A DNA stretch of 64,000 nucleotides from Claveliimonas intestinigallinarum (lineage in GTDB: Bacteria; Bacillota; Clostridia; Lachnospirales; Lachnospiraceae): the NCBI GenBank assembly GCA_019115145.1, contig DXED01000022.1, forward strand, positions 1 through 64,000. The letters are read 5' to 3'. The translations under genes were made by a program, and so were the position numbers. The notes beneath the pieces were generated by a model. The model was not told where the DNA came from, did no database searches, and worked only from the letters and a program-made list of their open reading frames with translations. Shown in pieces: positions 35,765-44,512 of this stretch; the stretch's first letter is position 1, and the number at the start of each line of letters is the position of its first letter.

Positions 35765-36898
35765 ATGATTTACAGAGATTACAAAGACTTAAAGCTGTCC
35801 GCACTGGGCATGGGCTGTATGAGACTGCCTGTCATTGACGGCGATGACGCGAAGGTGGACGAGGCGGCCACAGCGGAGATGGTGCAGTACGCTATGGACC
35901 ACGGCGTGAACTACTACGACACCGCCTGGGGCTACCACAACGGCACATCCGAGCTGGTGATGGGACGCGTTCTCTCAAAATACCCGAGAGAGAGCTTTTA
36001 CCTGGCAGATAAATTCCCTGGCTACGACCTTTCCAACATGGACAAGGTGGAGGAGATCTTTGAGGAGCAGCTGAAAAAGTGCCAGACAGAGTATTTTGAT
36101 TTCTATCTCTTCCACAACGTGTGCGAGATGAACATTGACGCCTACCTGGACGAGTCCCACGGCATCCACAAATATCTCATGGAGCAGAAGAAAAACGGGC
36201 GCATCCGCCATCTGGGATTTTCCGCTCACGGAAACTACGACGTGATGAAGCGGTTCCTGGAAAAGTACGGCAAGGACATGGAGTTCTGCCAGATCCAGCT
36301 CAACTACCTGGACTGGACCTTCCAGGATGCAAAAGGGAAAATGGAGCTGCTGAAGGAGTATGACATCCCTGTGTGGGTGATGGAGCCGCTGCGCGGCGGA
36401 TCCCTGGCAAAGCTGGAGGATGAGGCCGCGCAGAAGCTGAAGGCGCTCCGCCCGGAGGAGGGCATCCCGGCATGGGCGTTCCGCTTCCTGCAGACTATGC
36501 CTGAGGTGAAGGTGACCCTCTCCGGCATGTCAAACGCACAGCAGATGATAGAAAATATCGCTACCTTTGAGGAGGACAAGCCGCTGAACAAGGAGGAGAT
36601 GGACACCCTTCTCGGCATTGCGGACGACATGGTGAAGAAAATTGTCCTTCCCTGTACAGCCTGCCACTACTGCGTGAGCCACTGTCCCCAGGGCCTTGAC
36701 ATTCCGAGGATCCTGGAGCTCTACAATGAGCACTGCTTCACAGGCGGCGGATTTATCGCGCCCATGGTGGTGGCCACGCTGCCGGAGGACAAGAGACCTT
36801 CCGCCTGCATCGGCTGCAGGAGCTGCGAGGCAGTCTGTCCCCAGCAGATCAAGATCTCGGAGGCCATGTCTGATTTCACAGAGAGGCTGAAGGGCTAG
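35765..36898 (+). CDS. Aldo/keto reductase with two ferredoxin-type Fe-S motifs
   Basis: A 377-residue protein. The AKR barrel (residues 1 to about 280) has the catalytic tetrad Asp/Tyr (YYDTAWGYH), Lys (LADKFP) and His (LFHNVC). The C-terminus carries two cysteine clusters, CTACHYCVSHCPQ and CIGCRSCEAVCPQ, fitting 4Fe-4S centres. This fusion is common in anaerobes, where electrons can pass between NAD(P)H and the iron-sulfur module; the substrate is not known. AAGGAG lies about 14 bases before the ATG. Confidence 0.94.
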   Translation: MIYRDYKDLKLSALGMGCMRLPVIDGDDAKVDEAATAEMVQYAMDHGVNYYDTAWGYHNGTSELVMGRVLSKYPRESFYLADKFPGYDLSNMDKVEEIFEEQLKKCQTEYFDFYLFHNVCEMNIDAYLDESHGIHKYLMEQKKNGRIRHLGFSAHGNYDVMKRFLEKYGKDMEFCQIQLNYLDWTFQDAKGKMELLKEYDIPVWVMEPLRGGSLAKLEDEAAQKLKALRPEEGIPAWAFRFLQTMPEVKVTLSGMSNAQQMIENIATFEEDKPLNKEEMDTLLGIADDMVKKIVLPCTACHYCVSHCPQGLDIPRILELYNEHCFTGGGFIAPMVVATLPEDKRPSACIGCRSCEAVCPQQIKISEAMSDFTERLKG

Positions 36899-36940
36899 GA
36901 AAGAGCCTAGCAGAAAGCAGGATTGGAAAATGATACATAG

Positions 36941-36970
36941 GGGCTGCGCGAAAGAGCGCAGTCCTTTTTT
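36941..36970 (+). terminator. Terminator after aldo/keto reductase
   Basis: GGGCTGCGC (36941-36949) pairs with GCGCAGTCC (36956-36964), loop GAAAGA, then six T's. It ends 11 bases before the stop of the convergent DUF5721 gene. Confidence 0.9.
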
Positions 36971-36980
36971 AGAGCCCTTT

Positions 36981-37463
36981 TCAGAGCGCAGACTCAAAGG
37001 GAATGTGAAGGCCTGCAAAGAAGGTCTGCGCCCATTTGTCCCAGGCCTGCTCCAGAGATTTGTCCAGCGTGAATTTGGAGACAGACACCCCTGTGGTGCA
37101 GGAAAGGCGCATGCCGTCAAAGCGGAAGTTCAGGAAGAGCCCCTGTATCTCCTGGGGCGTGAAGTCCAGACTATGCTCTTCAAGGAGGGCAAGAATGTCC
37201 TCGCCGGACAGGGAGAAGATGAACCGGAAGCCAAGAGGCGTGCGCTTTCCCTTTATGATGGAGAAGCAGTAGGACCGCAGGTCACTCCAGAGGGCGTAGG
37301 CCCGCTGCGGCGGTTCCTCGAAAAAATCCTTCTGCAGGTAGCCGTCCATGGTGAATTTTCCAAAGGTCGTGATCTCGCCCTCGATGAAGGAGAACTGGTC
37401 GAAGGCTTCTGTAAGAAGCAGGGAGGACATACATTTTTTCGTGTCCAGAGTTAAGATGATCAT
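36981..37463 (-). CDS. DUF5721 family protein
   Basis: A 160-residue soluble protein of the Lachnospiraceae-restricted DUF5721 group: MIILTLDTKKCMSSLLL at the start, FSFIEGEITTFGKFTMDGYL in the middle. The function is unknown. AGAAAGGA lies 8 bases before the ATG at 37463; the frame is open much further upstream (to 37838), but that part is antisense to the rluF leader and carries no ribosome site. It is monocistronic on the minus strand. Confidence 0.85.
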   Translation of the reverse strand: MIILTLDTKKCMSSLLLTEAFDQFSFIEGEITTFGKFTMDGYLQKDFFEEPPQRAYALWSDLRSYCFSIIKGKRTPLGFRFIFSLSGEDILALLEEHSLDFTPQEIQGLFLNFRFDGMRLSCTTGVSVSKFTLDKSLEQAWDKWAQTFFAGLHIPFESAL

Positions 37464-37570
37464 AGAAAAATCCTTTCTGAGTGTGAATTGCATTATAGAT
37501 ATTTTAGTATATTTTTCCTTGTTTGACAAACACTGATTTTGATTTCCGGGTGTTCCAAGGGAAGGGAAAG

Positions 37571-37692
37571 CATGGTATAATGACCACATCGTGGTTAATA
37601 TACCTGCGCATAGAGCGGTTTCTGCGGAACCGCAGAAATCCGCTGCGCATCTGCCGGAGGCCCGTGGCCGCTGTGCGGCCATGGTATAATGA
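37571..37692 (+). promoter_or_regulatory. Double extended -10 region with palindromes upstream of rluF gene
   Basis: CATGGTATAATGA occurs at 37571-37583 and 37680-37692, each containing an extended -10 box (TGGTATAAT). Between them are a near-perfect palindrome (TTTCTGCGG/CCGCAGAAA, 37619-37638) and a second hairpin (GGCCGC/GCGGCC, 37667-37680). The second -10 lies about 35 bases before the start of the pseudouridine synthase, so it is the likely promoter. The role of the first copy is unknown. Confidence 0.5.
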
Positions 37693-37725
37693 TTGCGCAA
37701 AAGTGACAGGAAGGCAGGAGGACGA

Positions 37726-38493
37726 ATGGAAGAGATCCGTCTGAATAAATATATAAGCGAGGCAGGGGTCTGCTCCCGCAGGGAGGCGGACCGCCTCATC
37801 GAGGCAGGCAGGGTGCTGGTGGACGGTGTCCGGGCCACACAGGGAATGAAGGTGAGAGAAGGCCAGAAGGTGCAGGTGGGGGATCGGGTTATCGGCGGGA
37901 AGGACGAGAAGGTCGTCCTGGCTGTCTACAAGCCGGTGGGCATTGTCTGTACCGAGGACAAAAGGACGAAGAATAACATTGTCCGCTTCCTCAAATATCC
38001 CGTCCGGGTCACCTATGCGGGGCGTCTCGACAAGGACTCGGAGGGGCTCCTTCTCATGACCAACGACGGGGATCTGATCAACCGGATCATGCGGGGCAGG
38101 AACCTCCATGAGAAGGAGTACAAAGTCACCGTGGACCGGGAGGTCACGGACGATTTCATAGAGAGGATGAGCGCCGGTGTCCACATCGTGGACGAGGAGA
38201 AGGGGCTTAATGCGGTGACAAGGCCCTGCAAGGTCCGCAGGGAGGGGAAATATACCTTCCGCATCATCCTCACCCAGGGGCTGAACCGGCAGATCCGGAG
38301 GATGTGCCAGGCCTGCGGCTGCCGGGTGCGGACGCTGAAGAGAGTGCGGATCATGAATGTCAGGCTGGGAGATCTAAGGCCCGGCGGCTACCGCAAGGTG
38401 ACGGGGGAGGAGCTGGAGACGCTCAGGGCTCTGGCAGGATGCCCGGCAAAAAAGCAGACAGGAGAAGCAAAGCATGAGCGAGACAGGAAATAA
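37726..38493 (+). CDS. rluF: 23S rRNA pseudouridine synthase, RluB/RluF type
   Basis: A 255-residue RsuA-family enzyme: N-terminal S4 RNA-binding domain (RLNKYISEAGVCSRREADRL) and catalytic core with GRLDKDSEGLLLMTNDG, whose Asp attacks the uridine. QGLNRQIRRMCQACG matches RluF more than RluB, so uridine 2604 of 23S rRNA is the likely target; the exact target is not certain. AGGAGG precedes the ATG at 37726. It overlaps ligA by 20 bases, so translation is coupled. Confidence 0.88.
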   Translation: MEEIRLNKYISEAGVCSRREADRLIEAGRVLVDGVRATQGMKVREGQKVQVGDRVIGGKDEKVVLAVYKPVGIVCTEDKRTKNNIVRFLKYPVRVTYAGRLDKDSEGLLLMTNDGDLINRIMRGRNLHEKEYKVTVDREVTDDFIERMSAGVHIVDEEKGLNAVTRPCKVRREGKYTFRIILTQGLNRQIRRMCQACGCRVRTLKRVRIMNVRLGDLRPGGYRKVTGEELETLRALAGCPAKKQTGEAKHERDRK

Positions 38494-40477
38494 AAACGAG
38501 ACAGGAAATAAAAAAACGGACACAGCGAAGAAGAGGCAGAGGATGGAGGAGCTGGTGGAGCTTCTGAACCGGGCCGGGAGAGCCTATTACCAGGAGTCCC
38601 GGGAGATCATGAGCAACTACGAGTACGACGCCCTCTACGACGAACTGACGCAGCTGGAGAAGGAGCTTCAGGTCACTCTGGCCGGCAGCCCCACCATCCA
38701 CGTAGGGTACGAGGTGGTCAGCGAGCTGCCAAAGGAGAGGCACGAAAGTCCTATGCTCTCCCTGGACAAGACAAAGGATGTGGAGGAGCTGCGGGCCTTT
38801 GCCGGAGACCAGAACGTGGTCATGTCCTGGAAGATGGACGGCCTCACCATTGTCCTCACCTACCAGGGCGGGGAGCTCACCAAAGCCGTAACCCGGGGAA
38901 ACGGGGAGGTGGGGGAAGTGATCACCGGAAATGCCCGGGTGTTCAAGAATGTTCCCCTTCGAATTCCCTACCAGGGAGAGCTCATCCTGAGGGGAGAGGC
39001 TGTCATCGGCTATAAGGATTTTGAGCGGATCAACGAGGAGATCCCGGACGCCGACGCCAGGTATAAAAATCCCCGGAACCTGTGCAGCGGCTCTGTGCGC
39101 CAGCTGAACAGCGAGGTCACGGCAAAGAGGAACGTGCGATTCTACGCCTTTTCCCTCGTCCGGGCGGAGGGAGTGGACTTCCGCAACTCCAGGGCCTATC
39201 AGCTGGACTGGCTGAAGGATCAGGGCTTTGAGGTGGTGGAGCACTATGTGGTGGCGCCGGCAGATATTGAAGCCGAAGTTATTAAATTTTCAGAAAAAAT
39301 AGCGCAAAATGATTTTCCCTCAGATGGTCTTGTGCTAATATATGATGATATAAGGTACGGCGAGTCCCTGGGGAGGACAGCAAAATTCCCGAGAGACTCC
39401 TACGCCTTCAAGTGGGCGGACGAGACCCGGGAGACGACTCTGCAGGGGATCGAGTGGAGCCCCTCAAGAACCGGCCTTATCAATCCGGTGGCCATCTTCG
39501 ATCCGGTGGAGCTGGAGGGAACTACAGTGAGCCGCGCCAGCGTCCACAACATCAGTATTATGGAGGAGCTAAAGCTGGGCGTCGGAGACAGGATCGAAGT
39601 ATACAAGGCAAATATGATCATTCCCCAGATTGCAAGAAATCTCACCTGCAGCGGCGTGAGAGACATCCCCAGGGTCTGTCCGGTGTGCGGAGGCGAAACC
39701 GAGATCCGGCAGGAGGGCAGCGCGAAGATGCTCTACTGCACCAATCCCCGCTGCCAGGCAAAGCAGATCAAGGCCTACGCCCTTTTTGTGAGCAGGGACG
39801 CCATGAATATAGAAGGGCTCTCTGAGGCCACCCTTGAAAAATTTATTGGCAGGGGATTTATCCAGACCTACGATGATCTCTTTCACCTGGACCGCCACCG
39901 GGAGGAAATCCAGGAGATGGAGGGCTTTGGGGAGAAATCCTACCAGAATCTGATGGAGAGCGTGGAGAGGGCCAGAGAGACCACTCTTCCCCGGCTGCTC
40001 TACAGCCTGGGCATCCCGGGCATCGGGGTGGCTAACGCCAGGGTGATCTGCCAGGAGACAAAGGTTTCTGCGGAGGCCCTTCCGGATCTCACCGAGGAGG
40101 AGCTCAGTGCAGTGCCCGGCGTGGGCGACGTCATTGCAAAGGCCTATGTGGATTACTTTGAGGACGAGACCCACCGGCAGGTGTACAGGGAGCTCTTAGG
40201 AGAGGTGCACATTGAACAGGAGACGGTGGACGAGGGAGGCAGGACCCTGGAGGGCACCACCTTTGTCATCACCGGGAGCGTGGAGCACTTTGCGAACCGA
40301 AGCGAGCTGAAGAGACTCATCGAGAGCAAAGGCGGCAAGGTCACAGGCTCTGTCACCTCAAAGACCAGCTATCTCATCAACAACGACGCTGCTTCCACAT
40401 CTTCCAAGAACAGGAAGGCAAAGGAGCTGGGCGTGCCCATCCTGACGGAGGAGGAGTTCCTGCAGATGCTGGAATAG
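38474..40477 (+). CDS. ligA: NAD-dependent DNA ligase
   Basis: A 667-residue LigA, the usual length. Domain Ia has YYQESREIMSNYEYDALYDEL; the AMP-accepting Lys is in SWKMDGLTIVL, near residue 118. An OB fold follows, with a four-Cys zinc finger (CPVCGG...CTNPRCQ), a helix-hairpin-helix region and a C-terminal BRCT domain (about 590-667). It seals nicks in replication and repair using NAD+. The N-terminus carries an extra Lys/Asn/Thr-rich tag with a duplicated ETGNK, absent from most LigA. It starts inside the rluF gene. Confidence 0.97.
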   Translation: MSETGNKNETGNKKTDTAKKRQRMEELVELLNRAGRAYYQESREIMSNYEYDALYDELTQLEKELQVTLAGSPTIHVGYEVVSELPKERHESPMLSLDKTKDVEELRAFAGDQNVVMSWKMDGLTIVLTYQGGELTKAVTRGNGEVGEVITGNARVFKNVPLRIPYQGELILRGEAVIGYKDFERINEEIPDADARYKNPRNLCSGSVRQLNSEVTAKRNVRFYAFSLVRAEGVDFRNSRAYQLDWLKDQGFEVVEHYVVAPADIEAEVIKFSEKIAQNDFPSDGLVLIYDDIRYGESLGRTAKFPRDSYAFKWADETRETTLQGIEWSPSRTGLINPVAIFDPVELEGTTVSRASVHNISIMEELKLGVGDRIEVYKANMIIPQIARNLTCSGVRDIPRVCPVCGGETEIRQEGSAKMLYCTNPRCQAKQIKAYALFVSRDAMNIEGLSEATLEKFIGRGFIQTYDDLFHLDRHREEIQEMEGFGEKSYQNLMESVERARETTLPRLLYSLGIPGIGVANARVICQETKVSAEALPDLTEEELSAVPGVGDVIAKAYVDYFEDETHRQVYRELLGEVHIEQETVDEGGRTLEGTTFVITGSVEHFANRSELKRLIESKGGKVTGSVTSKTSYLINNDAASTSSKNRKAKELGVPILTEEEFLQMLE

Positions 40478-40529
40478 GGGATGATGCCCGGACATTGGAT
40501 CCGGGCACTGTATATAGAAAGGATGTAAC

Positions 40530-41957
40530 ATGTCAGAGAACGAGAACAACAGAAATGAAAACGAAATAGAGAAGGTAGAAGACAGGGACGTACATGTGGA
40601 GGACAAGAAGGACGACGGATACGAGAAGTTCTGCTTTATCTGCCACAGGCCCGAGAGCGTGACGGGAAAGCTCATCGACCTGCCCAACAACATCTCTGTC
40701 TGCCCGGACTGCATGCAGAAGAGCTTTGACGCCATGACAAGCGGGCAGATCGATTACAGCAAGCTGATGAACATTCCGGGCGTTCAGATCTTCAACATGT
40801 CAGACCTGGAGAACGCGGCTCCGCGCCAGCAGAAGGTGAAGAAGAAAAAGGAGGGGGAGGAGAAGAAGCCCCTCATAGACATCAACCACATTCCCGCGCC
40901 CCACAAGATCAAGGCCAGGCTGGATGAGTATGTGGTGGGACAGGAGTATGCGAAAAAGGTAATCTCCGTGGCGGTCTACAACCACTACAAGCGGGTGGCC
41001 ACAGACACCATGGACGACATAGAGATTGAGAAGTCCAACATTCTCATGATCGGACCTACGGGATCAGGAAAGACCTACATGGTGAAGACACTGGCCCGGC
41101 TTCTGGATGTGCCTCTGGCCATCACGGACGCCACCTCCCTCACCGAGGCGGGCTACATTGGGGACGACATCGAGAGCGTTGTGTCAAAGCTTCTGGCGGC
41201 CGCGGACAACGATGTGGAGAAGGCAGAGCAGGGCATCATCTTTATCGACGAGATCGACAAGATCGCCAAAAAGAAAAACACGAACCAGAGAGACGTGAGC
41301 GGCGAGTCCGTGCAGCAGGGAATGCTCAAGCTCCTGGAGGGCAGCGAGGTGGAGGTGCCAGTGGGCGCCAACAGCAAGAACGCCATGGTGCCCCTGACTA
41401 CAGTCAACACGAGGAACATCCTCTTTATCTGCGGCGGCGCCTTCCCGGATCTGGAGGGCATCATCAAGGAGAGGCTGACCAAGCAGTCCTCCATCGGTTT
41501 TAACGCGGATCTGAAGGACAAATACGACAATGACAAGGAGCTTCTTTCTAAGGTGTCCACCGAGGATCTGCGGACCTTTGGAATGATCCCTGAGTTCCTG
41601 GGACGTCTCCCCATCATCTGTACCCTTCAGGGGCTGGATGAGGATATGCTGGTCAAGATCCTGAGGGAGCCCAAGAACGCCATCCTCAAGCAGTACCAGA
41701 AGCTGCTGGCCCTGGACGAAGTGAAGCTGGATTTTGACGAGGGTGCACTTCGGGCCATTGCGAGAAAAGCCATGGAGAAGGATACCGGGGCCAGGGCCCT
41801 GCGGGCCATCATTGAGGACTTCATGCTGGATATCATGTACGAGATCCCCAAGGATGACAGCATCGGCCAGGTGACCATCACCGAGGGATACATAGAGGGG
41901 ACCGGAGGGCCCATCATCACCCTGCGGGGCCAGGCGCCCATGCGTTTGGAAGGATAA
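40530..41957 (+). CDS. clpX: ATP-dependent Clp protease ATPase subunit ClpX
   Basis: A 475-residue AAA+ unfoldase. After a 30-residue acidic leader comes the four-Cys zinc finger (CFIC...CPDC, about residues 35-57), Walker A GPTGSGKT (about 174-181), Walker B GIIFIDEIDKIA, and sensor/arginine elements GMIPEFLGRLP and DTGARALRAI. The leader is longer than in most ClpX (which starts with the zinc finger). It is not beside clpP, and lies in one run with rluF and ligA, so it may be a second clpX or the genome may have split the pair. AAAGGATG is the ribosome site. Confidence 0.93.
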   Translation: MSENENNRNENEIEKVEDRDVHVEDKKDDGYEKFCFICHRPESVTGKLIDLPNNISVCPDCMQKSFDAMTSGQIDYSKLMNIPGVQIFNMSDLENAAPRQQKVKKKKEGEEKKPLIDINHIPAPHKIKARLDEYVVGQEYAKKVISVAVYNHYKRVATDTMDDIEIEKSNILMIGPTGSGKTYMVKTLARLLDVPLAITDATSLTEAGYIGDDIESVVSKLLAAADNDVEKAEQGIIFIDEIDKIAKKKNTNQRDVSGESVQQGMLKLLEGSEVEVPVGANSKNAMVPLTTVNTRNILFICGGAFPDLEGIIKERLTKQSSIGFNADLKDKYDNDKELLSKVSTEDLRTFGMIPEFLGRLPIICTLQGLDEDMLVKILREPKNAILKQYQKLLALDEVKLDFDEGALRAIARKAMEKDTGARALRAIIEDFMLDIMYEIPKDDSIGQVTITEGYIEGTGGPIITLRGQAPMRLEG

Positions 41958-41977
41958 AACTGTCATAGAGTGATTTT

Positions 41978-42017
41978 CACCTCATATACTGAATACAAAA
42001 AGTATATGAGGTGTTTT
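41978..42017 (+). terminator. Terminator of clpX that also holds the ribosome site of the S8 gene
   Basis: Bases 41978-41990 pair perfectly with 42001-42013 (13 pairs, 10-base loop), then TTTT. The right arm contains GAGGTG (42008-42013), 8 bases before the ATG of the S8 protease. When the stem forms, the message ends or the ribosome site is hidden; the gene is expressed only if the stem is opened or RNA starts within it. Confidence 0.8.
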
Positions 42018-42021
42018 CTAT

Positions 42022-43728
42022 ATGGCGGAAAGTCAGCTCTGCCGGCAGCGGATCCTGTCGGAGGAGTACCGGGACTTCATCATCCAGTCCGGGGTCAGCA
42101 GGATCGAATTCACAGTGCCTGAGGAGCAGCTCTGCCGGCAGAAGACCCGGGCCGGGTACGACGTGGTTTACGTGGAGCAGGTGCTGGCGGAGCCCTTGAA
42201 TTTCGGCAGCTTTACCTACAGTTCCATTCCCCGGTGCTACACCCTTCTGGACATGGAAGCCATGGGGCAGGCGGGCATCACCCCGGTGCAGAGCTATCCC
42301 ACTCTGGAGCTGATGGGGGAAAATGTGATGATCGGCTTTGTGGACACAGGCATTGACTACACCCACCCTGTGTTCCGGGGGCTGGACGGCAGAACGCGGA
42401 TCGAGGCGATCTGGGATCAGACACTGCAGGAGGGCCCGATGCCCGACGGTTTCCTGTACGGCAGCGAGTACACGAGGGAGGAGATCGACAGGGCGCTGGC
42501 GGCGGAGGATCCTTTTTCCATCGTGCCCAGCCGGGACGGGAACGGACACGGAACCTACGTGGCCAGCCTGGCGGCGGGAAGCGCGGATGAGGAGAACCAG
42601 TTCCTGGGGGCGGCCCCCGAGGCAGTCATCGCCGCTGTCAAGCTGAAGGGGGCAAAGCAGTATCTGCGGGATTTCTACTATATAGCGGAAAATGCGGCCT
42701 GCTACCAGGAAAATGATATTATGCTGGGCATCCAGTACCTGGTGGATCTGGCGGAGAGGAAGGGACTGCCGCTGATCCTGTGCGTTGCCCTTGGCAGCTC
42801 CCTGGGCGGACACAACGGCACCACTCCACTGGCTGTGATGCTGGAATACTATTCTAACAGCCTCAATAAGGGCGTGGTGGTTGGGACCGGCAACGAAGCC
42901 TCCCGGAGACACCACTTTTACGGCGCCCTGGAGAGCGGGGAGGACCGGGAGGAGGTGGAGATCCGGGTGGGGGAAAACGTGCGGGGATTTGTCACGGAGC
43001 TGTGGACAGATATCCCCAATATCCTCACCGTGTCCCTCGTCTCCCCCTCGGGGGAGGTGCGGGAGAGGATCCCCATCATCCAGGGAGGCAGCTCCCAGTT
43101 CCGGTTTGTCTTCGAGGGGACTCTCGTGACCGTGGATTACCGCCTCCTTGTGGAGCGGAACGATTCCCAGCTCATTTTTATGCGGTTTGGCGCGCCGGCT
43201 CCCGGGATTTGGAAGATTTTGGTGGAGCCGGTGCAGCTGGCAGGAGGCGCCTTCCACATGTGGCTCCCGGTGCAGGAGTTCCTGGACGGAGAGGTCTACT
43301 TCCTGCGGTCCAATCCGGATGTCACCCTGACGTCTCCGGCAGCAGTGCGATCCGCTATCACGGCGGCCTTCTACAATGGACGGGAGAATAGTGTTGATAT
43401 TCATTCCGGCAGAGGATATACTAGAACTGACAAGATAAAACCGGATCTGGCAGCCCCCGGAGTGGACGTGAAGGGAGCGCTGCCGGGCGGCAGGTTTACT
43501 GTCCGGTCCGGCTCCAGCGGGGCGGCGGCCATCACGGCCGGAGCTGCGGCGCTCCTGATGGAGTGGATCCTGTACTACACAGGCAGCAGAGGGGCGGACA
43601 CCCTTCAGCTGAAAAATCTTCTGATCCTGGGGGCGCGTCAGAGACCAGGGGAGGACTATCCCAACAGAGAGTGGGGATACGGGACTCTGGATCTGTACAG
43701 AACATTGGACCGGTTAAGACAGATCTGA
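42022..43728 (+). CDS. S8 family subtilisin-like peptidase (Csp-like)
   Basis: A 568-residue subtilase with all three catalytic residues in family order: Asp in FVDTGIDYTHP (about residue 108), His in GNGHGTYVAS (about 174) and Ser in SGSSGAAAITAG (about 496); the oxyanion Asn is in GTGNEAS. A beta-rich insert lies between the last two (about 300-450), as in Clostridia Csp proteases. The usual Ser motif is GTSxA; here it is GSSGA, a mild departure. No signal peptide is visible, so it acts inside the cell or spore. The ribosome site is inside the preceding hairpin. The gene heads a run of four proteolysis-related genes. Confidence 0.9.
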   Translation: MAESQLCRQRILSEEYRDFIIQSGVSRIEFTVPEEQLCRQKTRAGYDVVYVEQVLAEPLNFGSFTYSSIPRCYTLLDMEAMGQAGITPVQSYPTLELMGENVMIGFVDTGIDYTHPVFRGLDGRTRIEAIWDQTLQEGPMPDGFLYGSEYTREEIDRALAAEDPFSIVPSRDGNGHGTYVASLAAGSADEENQFLGAAPEAVIAAVKLKGAKQYLRDFYYIAENAACYQENDIMLGIQYLVDLAERKGLPLILCVALGSSLGGHNGTTPLAVMLEYYSNSLNKGVVVGTGNEASRRHHFYGALESGEDREEVEIRVGENVRGFVTELWTDIPNILTVSLVSPSGEVRERIPIIQGGSSQFRFVFEGTLVTVDYRLLVERNDSQLIFMRFGAPAPGIWKILVEPVQLAGGAFHMWLPVQEFLDGEVYFLRSNPDVTLTSPAAVRSAITAAFYNGRENSVDIHSGRGYTRTDKIKPDLAAPGVDVKGALPGGRFTVRSGSSGAAAITAGAAALLMEWILYYTGSRGADTLQLKNLLILGARQRPGEDYPNREWGYGTLDLYRTLDRLRQI

Positions 43729-43747
43729 GGCAAAGGAGAGATGAGAT

Positions 43748-44038
43748 ATGGCAGATTTTTTTGATGAATTCGGCAAAAAAGTGGCAGATGCGGCGAGCGA
43801 CCTGAGCAGGAAAGCAGGAGACACCATAGAAGTACAGAAATTAAAAAGCGAGATCCGCTTTTTGAAGAGAGGAAACCAGCGGGATTTCGTGGATATTGGA
43901 AAATCCATCTATGAGAAATTCACGAAAAATGAGATACAGGATATGGATATGATCGCCCTCTGCGAGGCCATTGAAAAGAGAGATGAGCAGATCGAAAAGT
44001 ACGAGGAGCAGATCGTGCGCATTAAAGAGGAAATGTAG
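43748..44038 (+). CDS. Small helical coiled-coil protein of unknown function
   Basis: A 96-residue, strongly charged, helical protein (EVQKLKSEIRFLKRGNQRDF, then EAIEKRDEQIEKYEEQIVRI). I do not recognise a family. It has no signal peptide or membrane helix. AAAGGAGA is 8 bases before the ATG. It lies 19 bases after the subtilase and its stop (TAG) adjoins the ATG of the LspA-like gene, so all are made together; a chaperone, anchor or inhibitor of a neighbour is possible but unsupported. Confidence 0.85.
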   Translation: MADFFDEFGKKVADAASDLSRKAGDTIEVQKLKSEIRFLKRGNQRDFVDIGKSIYEKFTKNEIQDMDMIALCEAIEKRDEQIEKYEEQIVRIKEEM

Positions 44039-44488
44039 ATGATATTTTGTACCATTGCGGCTGCGTCTGCGGCGCTGGATCTTGGGATCAAGCAGTATGT
44101 CCTGGACAATGTGACCGATGGAGAGGACCGGGAGCTGGCCGGCGGCCGCCTGGTCCTGCGCAGAGTCTACAACCGGGGCGCTGCCTTTAATTTGCTGGAA
44201 AAATCTCCGCAGTTTGTGACAAAGCTCTCAGCCTGGCTGGGAGCTGTCCTTCTTGTGCGGGATGTATTTCTCATGAGGAAAAAGGGACACACAGCGGAGA
44301 AGACAGGGATGATGCTCCTTACAGGGGGAGCCCTCAGCAATCTTTACGACCGCGTTGTGCGGGGAAAGGTAGTGGACTATCTTGCCGTTAAGAGCAGATG
44401 GAAGAGACTTTCCAGACTGACCTTTAATCTGGGGGATGTATGCATTGCCGCAGGCGCTCTGCTGGCGGCTTTGTCCAGAAGAAAATAA
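44039..44488 (+). CDS. Signal peptidase II-like aspartyl protease (LspA paralogue)
   Basis: A 149-residue membrane protein with four hydrophobic segments. LspA motifs are NRGAAFNLL, GGALSNLYDRVVRGKVVDYL (first catalytic Asp) and FNLGDVCIAAG (second Asp), so both active-site acids are kept. LspA removes the signal peptide of lipoproteins. The FNLGD in place of FNLAD and the low similarity of other parts suggest a paralogue with a particular substrate rather than the housekeeping enzyme. It starts directly after the stop of the small coiled-coil gene. Confidence 0.87.
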   Translation: MIFCTIAAASAALDLGIKQYVLDNVTDGEDRELAGGRLVLRRVYNRGAAFNLLEKSPQFVTKLSAWLGAVLLVRDVFLMRKKGHTAEKTGMMLLTGGALSNLYDRVVRGKVVDYLAVKSRWKRLSRLTFNLGDVCIAAGALLAALSRRK

Positions 44489-44512
44489 CCATAGCAGAAG
44501 AGGAAGACAGAC

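Noticed and set aside
37464..37838. N-terminal extension of the DUF5721 frame on the minus strand
   Set aside because: Residues do not fit the family, and the AGAAAGGA site supports 37463.
41977..43404. Open frame of 475 codons opposite the subtilase
   Set aside because: Shadow of the S8 gene, which has all catalytic motifs.
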